A stretch of 64,000 nucleotides of DNA from Globodera rostochiensis (lineage: Eukaryota; Nematoda; Chromadorea; Rhabditida; Heteroderidae), in contig JAEVLN010000030.1 of the NCBI GenBank assembly GCA_018350325.1, positions 434,001-498,000 on the forward strand. The letters run 5' to 3'. Of the stretch, positions 21,106 through 34,998 are shown one piece after another; the first letter of the stretch is position 1, and the number at the start of each line of letters is the position of its first letter. Position numbers and translations under genes: made by a program. A model generated the notes under the pieces. The model did no database searches. It saw only the letters and a program-made list of their open reading frames with translations, and had not been told where the DNA came from.

Positions 21106-23899
21106 ATGCACATTAACAGCAAACGTTATCCGAATTAAAAATACATATTTAAATATAAGGTTTATAAAATATATAAGTTTATAAAAGTTGTTATTAAGAA
21201 TTGCTTTCACCTAAACAACCGGCGTTACCAAAAAGAATATACCGGTATAAATATTATAAGAAAATTACAAACGCTAAATATTGATAAATTTTTATAATTA
21301 TATAAATTTAGTTAATCTAACTACACATAAATCAGGGTCCATAAATTAAAACTAAAAGAAAAAATATTTGAAAAAATTAAAATATTCCAGCATATGTACA
21401 ATAAATTGTACGAGATAAATGAAAAATTTTCTGGTAAAATAAAAACAAATTAAGATTGCTGATAAACAGTAGAAGATGTCGCAGTAAAAAAAAGTGAATG
21501 TTAAATTTTGATTAAATTTAAAAATTATTAAACAAATACTTATTTTAAAAAAATGTTAAATACTAAGCAATTATTAAATATTAAACAAAAACTTTAAAAA
21601 AACAGATAATAAAAATTACAATAGTCTAAACAAAATTTGCAGTATATTACTTGAAAACCCTTAATTTGTACACAATACCAAAAAAATATTATAACTTCTC
21701 CAACAATTTAATTTTAGTTAAAAAAAACTAATGTATTAAAAAACTGTGATCTTACCCCTGAATTCGTTGGTGTCCAGAATGCTAAAACGTGATTCGTTTT
21801 TTTTGAATGGTGTCGGTGGTTTGCAAGATTATCCATTATTTACTGCAAAAAATGGAATTGTGACCTTGTAAAAATCTGTTAAATTTATCTAAATAAATAT
21901 AGAAATGAACAAAAATATAGCTAATAATTGTTAAAAAGCCTAATTCTTGGAACTGAATCCAAAAACGCAAACCATGCAAATTGAAAACATAGTAAATCCA
22001 ATTAAATTTTTTGCTTAACAATCTGTAATTAATATTCACTTATTTATTAAGCACTCGAGGAATTACGCCTAGTTGGACTAACAAAAATGGACACTACCTT
22101 TTAAATTTTTTAAAATGCAGAAGCCATCCGAGAAGTAATTTTTCTGCATTTTAAACTTTATTTCATTAAAATCTCAACTTTAATCTGAGATTTGCTGAAA
22201 ATTACCCTTGCTGAGCAAAAAATTAAAATTCGTAAACACTGCCATTTGAAATGTTTTTTAAATTTTTCGAATTTTTTCTTCACCATATAATGCTTACAGA
22301 AAGCGAAAAATAATTTCACTGGTGCGGATCCGCAATTCAATTCATACAGCCATTCGTCATAAAAAACTTTTAAAAAATCTTGCGATCTACGTAAATAAAT
22401 TAAATTAAAAAACGTTTAAATTATACATATAAATTATTACCAAAACTTTATAGACAAAACCTTTGATACTTTAAAATAAAAACAAGATTATAATTTAAAA
22501 CCATAATAAGAAAGTTAAACAAGGAAATGTATTCGGACCTCTATAAATAAAAAGTTACATTATAAATCAAAGAAATGAAAGAAATTTTTATTGCATTGTC
22601 GCCTATGATTTTTTTACATTACATATGAATATTGTTATTTATTTTCAAAAATTGTTTTGTTTATGTATTCTATTATAAAAATTGGAATTATAAGACATAT
22701 TATTAAAAATACAGTCCTTAAAATAATTTTTTTTCATTCTAACGGATCGCCAAACAAGCTTGGCAGACCAAAATATACTACAAATAACACACATATTAAA
22801 TAAAATTTTTATACCTAATGGATTAAATAAAAAGTTAAATTGAATAATAATCTTAAAAATCTTCCGAGTTTTTATCAAAAGTATTAATTTTTGAAATTGA
22901 TATTTAACGAAATATTCATTTATATTGATCAGAATCAAATATCCAATTGAAACGACCATCTATTAGAAATCCTACATATATAATAATTTCAATAAAAACA
23001 AATCCTTCAAAATGCAAGTGCATTAAATGGAAGAGAATATTGATGCTTACAAAATAGTCGCTTAAATTTTTTCATGTAATTATTTCTTATATCATTTTTT
23101 TTTAAAAAGATAAAAACAACAGCTCAAACCTTATTTTTACAAAAATAAAAACAATAAAAACTTAAATAAAAAATAGTGAACAAATAATGTAGTTAATATC
23201 AGAAACAGTAAAAAGCAAATGGTTTTAAATATGTCTAAGGTAATCAAAATTTATTAAAAAAAGGTAAAATCTTTTATTTAAAAATAAGACAAAACAACAA
23301 TTGTAAAAATAAACACAGAAACCTAAAGCGAACAGAACGATTGAAATAATTATTACACAAAAACTCTTTTTGAACCAATGCTTTTCACAAATAATATGTA
23401 TGCACAAATTTTTACAGGAAATTATAAAAGCAGATTATATAAAAAATTCTCGTTGAATGCGCACGCCTGAATAAGTAATTTTTTTCTGAAAATACCAAAT
23501 CATAAATTATAAATGGGTTAATTACTTTTACAAAGTGCCCTTAATTAAACTTCTTATTTGTAAAAATTGTCGTTTTAAAAACGTAGACAAAAAATATAAT
23601 TTCTGAAATGACTCATTTTTAAACTTAATTCAACTAATCACCCAAGTCAATTGTATAAAGATATAAAGATTTTTATATGTTTCATTTTAATAATTTAGTC
23701 GTAAGACAATACTCAAAAGTCAGTGCCACCTCAACAAATAACACCCAAGCTTAATTTAATAAAAAGGGTCCAAGCACACCGAGGTTTACAGCAACAGAAG
23801 GGGGACAAAGCATGTAATTTAAGAAGTAATAAATGCTAAGAATTTAATATTATCTCCAAAACTGAAATTAAAAACAAAATTAATTTTTACAAAAAAAGC

Positions 23900-25340
23900 T
23901 GAATAACCTGGTTATTGGAAGGCTCGTTGATTTAAAAGGAATAACATTTACATTAATTTTAAATTTTAAACACAAAATGTTTAAAAATTGCAATAAGCAA
24001 TAAGTGTTTTGTTTTTAAATGCAAACATATAATCAAGTATTATTTTAAAGATAAGGTGTACAAAACTTTTAATAAAAATACTAAATTGAAATTAGCAACT
24101 ATATGATTTTTTGTAAGCAGTTGTACCATTGAATCAGAAAAAATGCTTGTATCAAAAATATAACAATTGTACCCTCTTATAAAAAATAAGGGAAAAATTT
24201 AGAATATAAAAAATTGAACTTTTTGTACTCAAAATATAATTAAATTAACTTTTATCTGTCTTGAGATGAAGTGATTTAAAAGGAATAACATTTACATTAA
24301 TTTTAAATTTTAAACTCAAAATGTTTAAAAACTGCAATAAGCAATAAGTATTTTGTTTTTAAATGCAAATTATAATCAAGTATTATTTAAAAGATAAGGT
24401 TGAACAAAACTTTTAATAAAAACACTAAATTAAAATTAGCAACTATGTGATTTTTTTTGTAAGCGGTTAAACCATTACATCAGAAAAAATGCTTATATAA
24501 AAATATAACAATTGTACCCAAAATATTTTAAGCTTGTGTTTCCCCAAAAATGCGCCCCTAACATTTTATGAATATAAAAAAAAACAAATTATAAATTTTA
24601 ATCAAATTAAATGTTTATATCTTACTTAATTGATAGTGCAATAAATTGTGCAATTAAAATAAAAAACATTTTATTAAATATTCTGAACCAATGTTTTACG
24701 CCTAATCAATCATTATAATAGAAGAAACCCGGTATTCGACAAAGAAAAATTGTAAATTTAAATGGATTAAATGACAAAAAATCAAAATCAATAATAAGTG
24801 TAACAAAATCTGCATAAGCAAAACATTAAAGTTATATTCTGAATGATTTAAAGTTTTTTAATGGTAAAAAAATATTTTAAACAGCTTTGTGTTTCCCCAA
24901 AAATGCGCCCCTAACATTAATAATGATAATTGAATAAATTTATGCATTAAAATAGAATCTGATATAAAAGTAGTTACAAAAGACTTAACTTGCCGATTTT
25001 TAAAATATTATGTAAAATATTCATCTGTCTTGAGATGAAGGGGCTGCACTCACAGAAAAAGATAGTCCGGAAGACAAGTTCAAGGGAAGTAAAATAAATT
25101 ATAAAAATTCCATACACTTTAATTTCAAAAAAATCTTAATTATGAAAAGAAAAATGTTTTTTTTCTCATAAACTTATAAGTTTAAAAATAACTTATAAAT
25201 ACAATGACTTAAAAGAACATAAATTATACCAATATAGAGAGAGAAGAGTTAATTGAATAAATATCGGATACGAATATAAATAATTTAAAAACTTTGTTTA
25301 AAAATTAAATATAAAATACGATTTAAGGATACCACGCTAA
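23900..25340. repeat. Local repeat plus segment shared with the U1/U2 blocks
   Basis: Near-copies of a segment with AAAAGGAATAACATTTACATTAA occur at about 23935-24190 and 24270-24540, and GTGTTTCCCCAAAAATGCGCC occurs twice (about 24536 and 24888). From about 24930 to 25340 the sequence matches 40940-41900 in U1. The shared island there reads EKDSPEDKFKGSK here and ENDSSEDKLKGNK in U1. No gene can be assembled. Confidence 0.4.
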
Positions 25341-25357
25341 AAAAAGGTTCTTTTAGC

Positions 25358-25552
25358 AAAGTCAACAATCGGCAAAAAGCCGCAAAACGGCGCGGAATAA
25401 AAATGAAAGAATTCAATCGGCAAGTCCGCGACAAACGCGCTCAACCACGCCAATAATAAGGCCTGGTACGCCTACCACGAAATTGGACATTCCATCATTC
25501 TCTGGGTTCAACCAGGCCAAACCAAATCGCCACTAAACCTTACAAACATATA
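25358..25552 (+). CDS. GC-rich island with HEXXH motif, M41 (FtsH-like) peptidase fragment?
   Basis: In one frame the island reads NNKAWYAYHEIGHSIILWVQ then PGQTKSPLNL. AYHEIGH followed by a hydrophobic stretch and PG resembles the zinc-binding HEXGH helix of M41 peptidases (FtsH/AFG3/YME1), AAA proteases of mitochondria or plastids. A different frame just upstream reads SKVNNRQKAAKRRGIKMKEF, which loosely resembles the AARRGxxxIxMKDF helix that precedes it in FtsH; if real, a frameshift and a loss lie between. A third frame is open for 59 codons and is P/S/T-rich, so chance is a serious alternative. The corresponding place in U1 (after 41900) lacks this island. Confidence 0.3.
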
Positions 25553-26925
25553 TTTGAAATTAAAAACAAATTGAAGATTAAATAATCTTTAAAAATTCTT
25601 GTAAAAATAAAAACACTGACCTTGTCGCCACATTTAAAATTACCTAAAAATATAAAAAATTAAAATGCGTAATATGCAATTCTTTTTAAATTAAATAAAA
25701 TATAAAATGTTCTTTTAAAAATGCTCAAAATTTTATTAAAAAGCTATAAGTTAATAAACAACAACGCAAAGTTTAATAAAAAAAAATGGATATTAAGTAA
25801 GCTGCTCGCCGTCCTCAGTTAGTTTTTTTGTCAAATTCGTATGCAAAATGCTAAATTTTATAAAAATTAATTATTATCATGCTAGCATTTGAACAAAATT
25901 GTACTTATTTTAAATTTTTTAAGTTTAATCATTTTGATGAAATTGTTTTATTATTCTTTCTTTTGAATCTTAAGCTTTGTTTTAATTTTCATATTTTAAT
26001 AATTTTTTATTTGTCCTACCTTCTTTTTGATTTATTAATTTTAGAAATTCTAGGTTATTCGGAGTGTTATTTTTATTGGACAATTTTTGCATCCTTTTTT
26101 TAGGCCAAAAACAGACAATATTAAACAAACATTTGTGTTACTATATTTAAATTAATTAAATTATTTATATTTACACATTTTATTTTTCATAATCCTTGGT
26201 GTGAAGATGTTAATGCCAGTAAATTATGAAACAAAAATTCATCAACGCCATTGCACAAACCTCTGTTTTGCAACACTAATTTTTTAAGATGAATTTGTAG
26301 TTTTTATATTCATTATTTTGATCTTTATTTCTGGCACGATGATATGAATAGAGCTTGTTTTTCATTTTTAAATTTAAAGCATTAATCATTAAATCAATTT
26401 AAAAAAATACAAACCAAGAATCTGTTAATAAATTTGAACTCTAGATTTAAAAATATCAATTTGTTAGCTCATTGTAATATAACATTTAATGAGCCTAACG
26501 ATATTTATTTAGTACATTTTTAGATACTGCCTTTAATTTTAACTAATTTTAAATTCAAAATTTATCGCTTTTAAATTTAACGCTTCTCTGCCCGTTAAAC
26601 ATAATAAATTAAATGGATGCAAATAAAGAGTTTTTTAACTCATCATAAAAATACGGAAGAAAAAAACGAATCGTTTTTTGTCTTCATTCTGCAATTATTC
26701 AAAAGAAAATTAAGAATTAACTTAAACATTATTTTTAATTAATTCACGAGCTGTATAATCATCGGTAAATTGTTTGAATCTGTACCCAACAGCGAGGTCA
26801 GCCGAAACGGAACGCTGAACAAAAATTTGAGTGATTGAAATAAACGATTTAGAATCTGAAAAGAATTATTGGTAACAGCCGATTGAAATGCGATTAAATT
26901 TTATAATTAAAAAGAAAACTTCCAG

Positions 26926-27115
26926 GAGTTAAAACGAATGTGCGGTGAAGTGACGCATGTCTTTCTCTTCAAAACGTATCTGGACATTCCATATCTCAAT
27001 TGTAAAAACTTTAAAATATTGATACAATGTAACGTAAATAAAAAGAAAATAGTGCATTTGTATGTTCAAAAATTAATAAAACGAATCCTCGGATTTTTTA
27101 GTGAACAGAACTAAC
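26926..27115 (+). CDS. Exon candidate with good acceptor
   Basis: Following AACTTCCAG the frame is open for more than 60 codons: ELKRMCGEVTHVFLFKTYLD then IPYLNCKNFKILIQCN. GTAAATAAA at about 27032 is a plausible donor after TGTAAC. The paralogue at 9701 shares the CGEVTH core but lacks 16 bases after it. The family is not recognised. Confidence 0.4.
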
Positions 27116-28762
27116 ATTTGCTAAAAATTTCAAAAAATAATCGAATAAACTTTATGTCAGTTTGTTAAAAGTACTAAACAATGAAAGGCTAAAAAAGACG
27201 TGTAAATAAACTATAGTTGCATAATAAATTAAAACATTGTATAGGTTTTTTCATTTATTATAAAATTGAACCCAAATATTCATAAAAATTTATTATAAAT
27301 AACTAAAACTATAAAAAAAGTTTTATAATGTAGAAGAATGCCGAACGTTCATAGCAGAAGAGTGCAATTCAATATGGAAAGAGAGCCTTTAAAAATTTTA
27401 TAAAAACGACTACATATATTGAGAGAAAAACAATACAAATAAAAATAGACACAAATTATTTAATTAAAAACTACGTAAAAAGTTATAATTTTAAAATTAA
27501 TTGAAAAGAAAAAATTTCAATATAAATAAAATTAATTTAACAGCTTTTTAAATAAACGTAAAAGTGAATAACGTCGAGTTGAATTCGCTTGCTGATTTAG
27601 TTAAATATGAATTTTGGTATTATTTAAAATAAATTTTTAAAGTTTTTGACAGACTTTATTTATCGACTTTTTAATCCTCTATTATTGTGCATTAATAATC
27701 ATTATTTGGGACTTATTTATCGGCAGATCGAAGTTATAATGTTAAAGAAAATATATAAATAGTTCCTAACCTTTAACATTTTAATTAAGTATTATTATTT
27801 TATTAGACATAAACCTATTTCTTTGTTAATTTATAAAAATAAAAATAAAATTTAGAAAATAATATTATTAGCAATAAACAATAAACATTGTCAGATTGCG
27901 TCTGGGACAAAAAAAAAAACTCGATGTATATTGAAACCAAAAGCGTATTGGAGTATGCATTGTAAGCATGACGCATTGCAAAAAATTAGAAGCACTTCAA
28001 TAAATCTAAAATAAAAAACAAATTACATCAAATTAAAATTTACTTATTTAAATAATCTCGATAACATATTTTGAAACTGTGAAATTTTTCGTTAAGAAAA
28101 AATCATAAACGAGATCATTATACAATAAAGCTGCCCCCACCTAGAGAAAAATTTGCATTTATCAATCGTTATTATTCTTCATTGTATTATAACAAAAATT
28201 TATAGAATTTTTAAACAGGTTAAGAAGACCAAAGCAATTCGCAACGCCGTAAAAGGCTAACACTAACACGTCTGCAAATAATGCATTTATATCAATAATA
28301 ATAATAATTATACATAAGCTTCAATAAAAATAAACGAATACGACAAAAAGTTAAACAAAAAAAATAAGTGCAACATCTTATATTATTCTTTAATAAAAAA
28401 ATTATAAGAAATTTTTCTAATATTAAAATTAAAAAGTAAAACCCCGTCGACGAATTGTTTTTCAAACTAGAAAATGTTTAACCAAAAAAAAATATAATTT
28501 TAAATCAAAAGTAAAGGTTAGTAAGATTTTGTTATTCATATGGATTTTCATTTAATTTTTATTTATCATTTACAAAATTTTAAATAATTAAAATTTAAAC
28601 CCAAAAATTCTTTCCAAATTTTGGATGAAATTTGGCAGATCTATAATATATACAGCAACTCACGTCACAACAATAAATGAAAAATTTTGTAATAAAAAAC
28701 ATTTAGTTAATGTTTGATAAAATGTATTATTAAAATATTCATGTGAAAATGTAAATTATGCT

Positions 28763-28860
28763 TGGGGCAGGTACAACAGCATGTGGCAACCCTTCGCGGA
28801 AGAAACATTTGTTTCGTCAGCACCAGCATGCCGGATGGACTGCAGAATTTTACGCCATTG
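28763..28860 (+). CDS. Paralogue of the WGRYNSMW exon
   Basis: Borders GGGGCAG/GTACAACAG and CCATTG/GTACAT are the same as at 11364, but the middle is four bases shorter. The frame leading to MPDGLQNFTPL is open from the left border here, whereas at 11364 a different left frame joins it. At least one of the pair is likely non-functional. Confidence 0.3.
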
Positions 28861-29079
28861 GTACATATAGCATAATATGAACTTAAATATAAAGTAAATA
28901 AACAGAAAATTTTGTATAAAATAAACAATTAAAGCCAAAATGCAATTCTTTCGAAATAACAAAAAATAGGCTTTTAAAAATACAAATGTACTTTAAACGC
29001 CATCAAAACAAAAAAAAACCGCCCAATCGATTGACTTTTTATTGCAGATATCAATCGAGAGGAAGAAGATCGGCATATC

Positions 29080-32000
29080 TAGTTTTTATTAAATTTTATT
29101 TAAATAAAGTTGAAAGAGATCAAAAAATAAGAATAACATAATGTAAAATTAACACAATAACCAGCCTTTGAAAGACTAATCCAATTTTTATGAAATCAAA
29201 ATAAATTTAAATATCAATAATATTATTTTGCTTAAGAACCTATTCAAATAGATAAAGTTAACCAGTTGTGCTAGTGAAAAATGCTTAATTTTAAAATTAA
29301 TTTTTATAAACAAAAAGAAAACAAGCATCTTCAAATATATGGTTGTCATTCAGTCAGTCCTACATTAAAAATTCAATCTTTGCTAATTTGTTGAAAACAT
29401 TTTTAAGCTTCAAACAAAAAATGCAGACATTTTGTAAAATTTTATTCATGTGTTTATAGATTTGTCATTATAATTTTAGCATTATTCCGTATGATGCAAC
29501 AAAAAATAACACTAAAGTAAGCTTTAAAGAAAAATACCTAAACTCAAAAATAATGTTTAATTTACTTTTAAAAACATTTGAAAATCTGCTGTAAAATCAG
29601 TAAAGATTAAAAATACACTTAAAATTTTTAAACATGAAATTTGTAAAAATTATTCGCTTTTTTAGTAAAAATTTGCAATGTTGTATTAAATCTGTTAGAT
29701 ATATGCAAAAAACGAATCGACTTACACAGAAAGTTATAAATATTTGATAACAAAACGGTGAAGACTACTCATTCGACAAACAAAACCGAATTCGATAACA
29801 AGAAAAGTTGGGAAAATATTTAGGAATAAATAAAAACAATCCTGACCTGCTGATCACAGAGCCATACCTAAAGGAATTCTGCAACATGACTTTAAAAAAA
29901 TATTAAAAATAAAAAAAAAATATTCTTTATTACCTCAACATATAATTAAAATGAACGGAATATAATTAGTAATAGTTTTCTCAATTAATATTTACAAAAC
30001 AACGCGTTATTAGTAAAGGTATGTTGCCGCACTGACCGAGCTACTAACTTTAGTATATTTTTATTAGTTACCTAAACAACGATAAAACTATTAATTTCTG
30101 AAAGCACTATTGCGTTTGAATTTAATGAGTATAAACAAGCCACAAAAAAATAATAAAGAGTTAAACTATTAAAAGTTAATACAAAAAAAAATTGAAATCG
30201 AATAAATAATTAAATAAAGAAGCCATCTTTAGCTATAAAGCTATTAATTTTAAAATGCAAACAAAAACTAAATAAATCTTTTTTAATTAAATAAAAGCAA
30301 AACAAAATTAGTGCCTAAATTAATTTAAGGTAATGTCGCTGGACTTTGCGCTATTTAAAAAATAAATAAAATAAGAACATGAAGTAATTAAAATTTAAAT
30401 ATTAATGATATAATAATTTAAAAACTTAAATAGAATCCTCGCAGACTGGGTTACCGACAAAGCAATGAGCTGTACAAGCACTAGATAAAAAGTTATAAAT
30501 TCCACAAAAAACAGCAAATTTAAAATATAACAAACTAACAATGTATTAATAAAGACTCAAGTTAATTCTTAAAGTGAAGTAAATTCTTAAAAATAAAAAT
30601 GAAAAATTAAATATTAAATATTACAAATTAAAATAGCAAAACTTTAAAATCTAGATTTATATATTGATTTAAATATTTTGGAACATTTTGTAAAAATTTA
30701 CATTTTTAAAAAGTTTCCATGACGGTCAGGACCCACGAAAATGGTTACCTAGCTACCTTTTTTACTTAATTTGAAAATGTAATCATTAAGGATGCGATCA
30801 CAATGCTTACTACAATATTGCACAGCGCATTCCCGAGGAAAGCTCCGTATGAAACAACAACTATAAAAATATAAATTACTATCAATGCAATAATTATATA
30901 TTACAAAAAATTTAATAAAAAAATAAACTTAAATGAAAATAATTTATATTAATAATTCCACATATTTGCGTCAAGACTTGTTTAATAAATACTTCGGTAC
31001 CAATACATTTCTTTTTGTGTTACAATTGGATTTAAATTTTTAATAAAATAACACCTTTTCTTTGTTTGAAAACAATTCACTTATTTATCACATGTTTTTC
31101 ATATACTTGTCTTCGAAGGCAAACTTGGTAAGATCTACTTCCAATAATCGTTTTTTCACAGTAGCAGTTTTTTCCATTTTAATATAAAAATCAATTATTT
31201 GTTTATTTTTTATTAAATTTATTTTTATATTTTACTTTCTCCCTTTTTTGCATAATTTTATCGTTTATATAAAAAGATGAGCTTTTTAATTTTTAGATTG
31301 TTTAAATATTTAGTTTAAAATGTTTTCAACAACACATGTATAATTGTTATTTATCTATCTTTTTTTTTCAAAAAATCTCATAGCCTGGATTACATTGTAT
31401 TAGTATTTTAAATATTGCCTTCTTTTTGTCATTTGTTTAAAAATTTTGCCGGAATAAGTAAAGCAATCATTTTTGGCTTTATTTTTATCTTTTTATAAAT
31501 ATCGATAATAAAACCATAAATTATTTTCAAAAACCAGCTTATAATCGAAGTGCCGTACACTCAAATATATTACCTGCCCATGAATGGTGTTGATCTTTTG
31601 ATACGAATCAGCTAACCATGAAGAACGAAAGAATCTTCAAAGAATTAAACCATTGCATTAAAAAACAAATCAAAAATTTGGAAAAATATTTCTGTACCAC
31701 GTCGGGTAGATCCTTGAGAAGATTTTTGCAGATATTATATTATATTTTTAGGCTAGGTGTTTTAAAGACTTTTTAAAGAATTTAACTTTTCTAGTATCAA
31801 AAAGCGTTTTTAAATAATTTTAATATTTTGTTTTTGTTTATATTTGCAAAAAGCCAGTTAAAAAAATTGTAGCGAGTAAATCGTGTCAAAATTTGAATCG
31901 CAATAAGCGCGAACAATCTGCTCACACTTATGATAAAGTTCATGAGACTTTTTATAACATTTTTTGCTCTTATTTTGTTTATTAATAAAAGTCGTGGAGG

Positions 32001-33400
32001 GGTCGGAGCCGAGGTTTATGCCATTTACCTCGAATGTTTAAAGTTAAATAAATTCACGTTTTTTTAAAATTTAAAGTATAAAATATAATGAGCAAATCAT
32101 TAAATGTCTAAAGGATTTTTTAATTCGTTTTGACTTATCACCTTATTCTTAAATTATGTTGTTTTCTTTAACGATTTTCAAACCATTTAAACGCTCGTGC
32201 AATTTTTTGTATGCTGTAATAATTAGAGACGAAATTTTGGCGAATAGGAAATCATGCGAGAAGCCCAGAAATAGCATTCATTTCGAAAAATTTTAGAATT
32301 AGAGCGAGTTTTTGTCCATATAAATCCATATTTTGGCTTTTTTGAGAATAAATCCATATTTTCCCATTTTTTCATAATAAATCCATATTTTGGTCTTTTT
32401 TATAAAAAAAGAAAATAACTGGACTAGTGGGAGACAGTAAAAATAAAGAAATTGGTCTGAAGTTCTGGTTGAACCATATATTTTGAAAGTTAAGCAGAAA
32501 TAATCGTTTCAAAAATAAGTCGAAATGATATTTTTTGGGGATTTCAAAAGTAATCCGAACTAACTCTATGGTACCACAACAGCATTTAACCATTGAATCA
32601 ATAAATTTACACCATTATAAAATAATAAAGGAAAGATAAATTAAATATTTTTAAAAATTAAATAACTAATTCAAATCAGCTCGTTTAAACCAATTACTTT
32701 GTTTACAGCAAAATATGTCTAAAATCATATTTTAATTGAATTAAATCTTTAAAAAAAATTAGAAATATATTAATAACCATTAGCACAATATCATAGATTA
32801 AACGCGTATTAAAATTTCAGATAGGCATAAACCTGTCGACTAACTGTTTTGAGAATAAAACCTTTTTTGTAAATTATTTTGAAAAATATTGATTTAAATT
32901 TCAAATAAAAATTTTAAAAAAGTTTAATTACCCAAGTAAGGAGGCAAAAACATTATCAAATAATATAATAAAACCTTTAAAAAGATTATTATATCATAAA
33001 ATAAATTAATATTCAACTCATCAATTTTCAAGCAAAAACTTAAGTACGAAGATTGAACTGCCAGTCTTATTGTCTAAATCATGAATATAAAAGTATAAAT
33101 ATAAAGCAATTTTAAGTAAATAATATAAACTTTAAAATTGTTTTAAATATACATTTAAAAAAGGATTAAATTTAAAAATTTTAAACCTATTTAGTCAACT
33201 TTTATTTATCAAATATTTTAATTTCCTACTAAAATATATTTGAATTTAAAGCGCTTTAACACGTTGCTGATAACCGCAGGAAATTCGCGATATTTACATA
33301 TAATTGATTTTGCCAATTATGTTTAAAATCAACTTAAGTAAAATAATTTGCAAGAACAAAAGATTGCAAAAAGATTTTTAAAAAATAAACAAAAATAATG
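29080..33400. other. AT-rich stretch, mostly without supportable genes
   Basis: Contains the two halves of the split RIPEES exon (29042 and 30817), a T-rich domain from about 31.0 to 32.4 kb, and repeated segments from 17-18 kb (32.4-33.05 kb). Small GC-richer spots near 29760, 30440, 30720 and 31560 do not give a frame I would defend. Confidence 0.35.
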
Positions 33401-33416
33401 TAAAATTAAATAATCA

Positions 33417-33533
33417 ATGGCTAAAGGTTCCACAATGCTCAGCGAGTTTAAAACCGAAATGGACTGTGCTTTTCAGATAAACAAGCAGGAGCTCCTCTTC
33501 TTTGAGCAGTACGGCCACCGAGGCTGGGCGTAA
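33417..33533 (+). CDS. N-terminal exon candidate, possibly phytanoyl-CoA dioxygenase-like
   Basis: An ATG-initiated frame of 38 codons ends at TAA in TGGGCG/TAATTAATT. It contains FQINKQELLFFEQYGHRGW. The pattern F-x-[IL]-x-x-[EQ]-[EQ]-L-x-F-F-E-x-x-G resembles the N-terminal helix of PhyH-family Fe(II)/2-oxoglutarate dioxygenases, whose catalytic HxD...H motif would be further on and is not seen. The match is short, so the family call is tentative. There is no GT at the 3' edge, so the exon end is unclear. No paralogue is present. Confidence 0.3.
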   Translation: MAKGSTMLSEFKTEMDCAFQINKQELLFFEQYGHRGWA

Positions 33534-34529
33534 TTAATTAATTACAGTTAAAAATAGTTTTAAATAATCATAAAAATCCATCTTAACTGAAATATGATTA
33601 AATTTTTTAAAAATTAAAATTGATTTTAAATCTTTTGAAGTGGCAGAATAAATCAGAGCCGCCCCATTTGACTCGCCACCAGATTTGAACGCGTTCACTT
33701 TTTTCAACACTTTGAAATTTATTTAAAGCATTATACAGGCAATATTAAATCTGAACTTCAATATTAAAAGACAAATGGTTATTGGATTTAAAATGCTAAC
33801 CTAAATTGCATAATTGATAACAAATAAAATAGCTAATTAATAGTTTAAAATAGTCTCGAGCTGCCCAAATTGATCGCAAAAATATCGCTAGATTTTCCTT
33901 AAATTATGGTATTGTTATTTAACTTCAAAGCAATAGTGCATCAATGAATTTTTAAGCGCAATTTCTAATAAATGGACTGACTATCTATTTGCTCATATTT
34001 TTTTGTAATAAATAGCGAAAATGCGCTTTTTAAATGTAAGCAAAGAGTTTATTGAATTACTTAAATAATTCAAAAATTATCGTTTAACTTTTATTATTTC
34101 TTTTAAAAACTTTAGCTTCAGCTTAAAAAGTTTGTTAATTAATTCGTGGTTAATAAAATTTAAAGTGTGTTTTTTTTAAATTTTGTAAAGCAGAATTTTT
34201 AGGAGTAGGTCGTAATTGTACGAGATTTTTTCAAATTCTATTAACTAATTATGAAAGCAACATTAAAATCAAGGTTCAAAGACAAACACTCTAAATTTAA
34301 AAAATAAGACGTAAGAAAAAAAAAGTTTTAAATATCACAGTCATTAAGAAAAACAATTAAACCGAAGCAATTAATGTCTGTTTCATTATAAATACTATTA
34401 TTAATGACAATTTGTAGATATTAATAAACAAAAAAATATATAATATTTAAACTGTAAAATTAAATCTTTATCATACCCGAAACAAGTTAAACCTTTTAAA
34501 GGATTATATATCCAAAATTAAAGTTTACA

Positions 34530-34661
34530 AATGCTGCGTGGAAAGCCATATTGGCAGACGAACAAGATTCAACACAGGAGCTGCGAAAATCGGAAGAATC
34601 TTCTAAAATTAAAATATTTGATTTAATTGAAAGATATAAAATCAAAAGATTACCATCATAG
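34530..34661 (+). CDS. WKAILADEQ exon, intact paralogue
   Basis: The frame runs 43 codons: AAWKAILADEQDSTQELRKS then EESSKIKIFDLIERYKIKRL and ends TAG. The acidic, helix-prone stretch is coherent, unlike the copy at 14163 where a lost base and a gained base alter the middle. This is the better candidate for the ancestral exon. No domain is recognised. Confidence 0.4.
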   Translation, partial: NAAWKAILADEQDSTQELRKSEESSKIKIFDLIERYKIKRLPS

Positions 34662-34920
34662 ATTAAATGTTAAAAAAACAAAATAACTTTATAAATAAAA
34701 ACAGCATCACAAAAAAAAATCAATTCTAAATTAATAATTAAATTTACAATCACCGACCAATCCAAACTCAAAGTCAATGTAAATTTAAAAAATAAAGCTT
34801 TAAAATTCGAGCAAAATAATAAATTAAAGACCTAACTTCCTGTTTTGATAATAATCCAATGATTTATTTCAGAAATTAAAGAAAACTTAAAACACCAAAA
34901 ATAATTAAATCTTTGATTAA

Positions 34921-34998
34921 TTTTTCTGGGCGAACATCGTCCCGGACCCCGACGGCGAGTATGATGGCGCGACATTTTTCTGGACCCAGTGCAGATGA
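34921..34998 (+). CDS. Exon candidate, frame ambiguous
   Basis: GC-rich island. One frame reads FFWANIVPDPDGEYDGATFF then WTQCR and TGA; a second, starting at ATG 34913, reads MINFSGRTSSRTPTASMMAR then HFSGPSADDLAANLY. CCA/GTGCAG is a possible donor. No family is recognised. Confidence 0.3.
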   Translation, partial: FFWANIVPDPDGEYDGATFFWTQCR

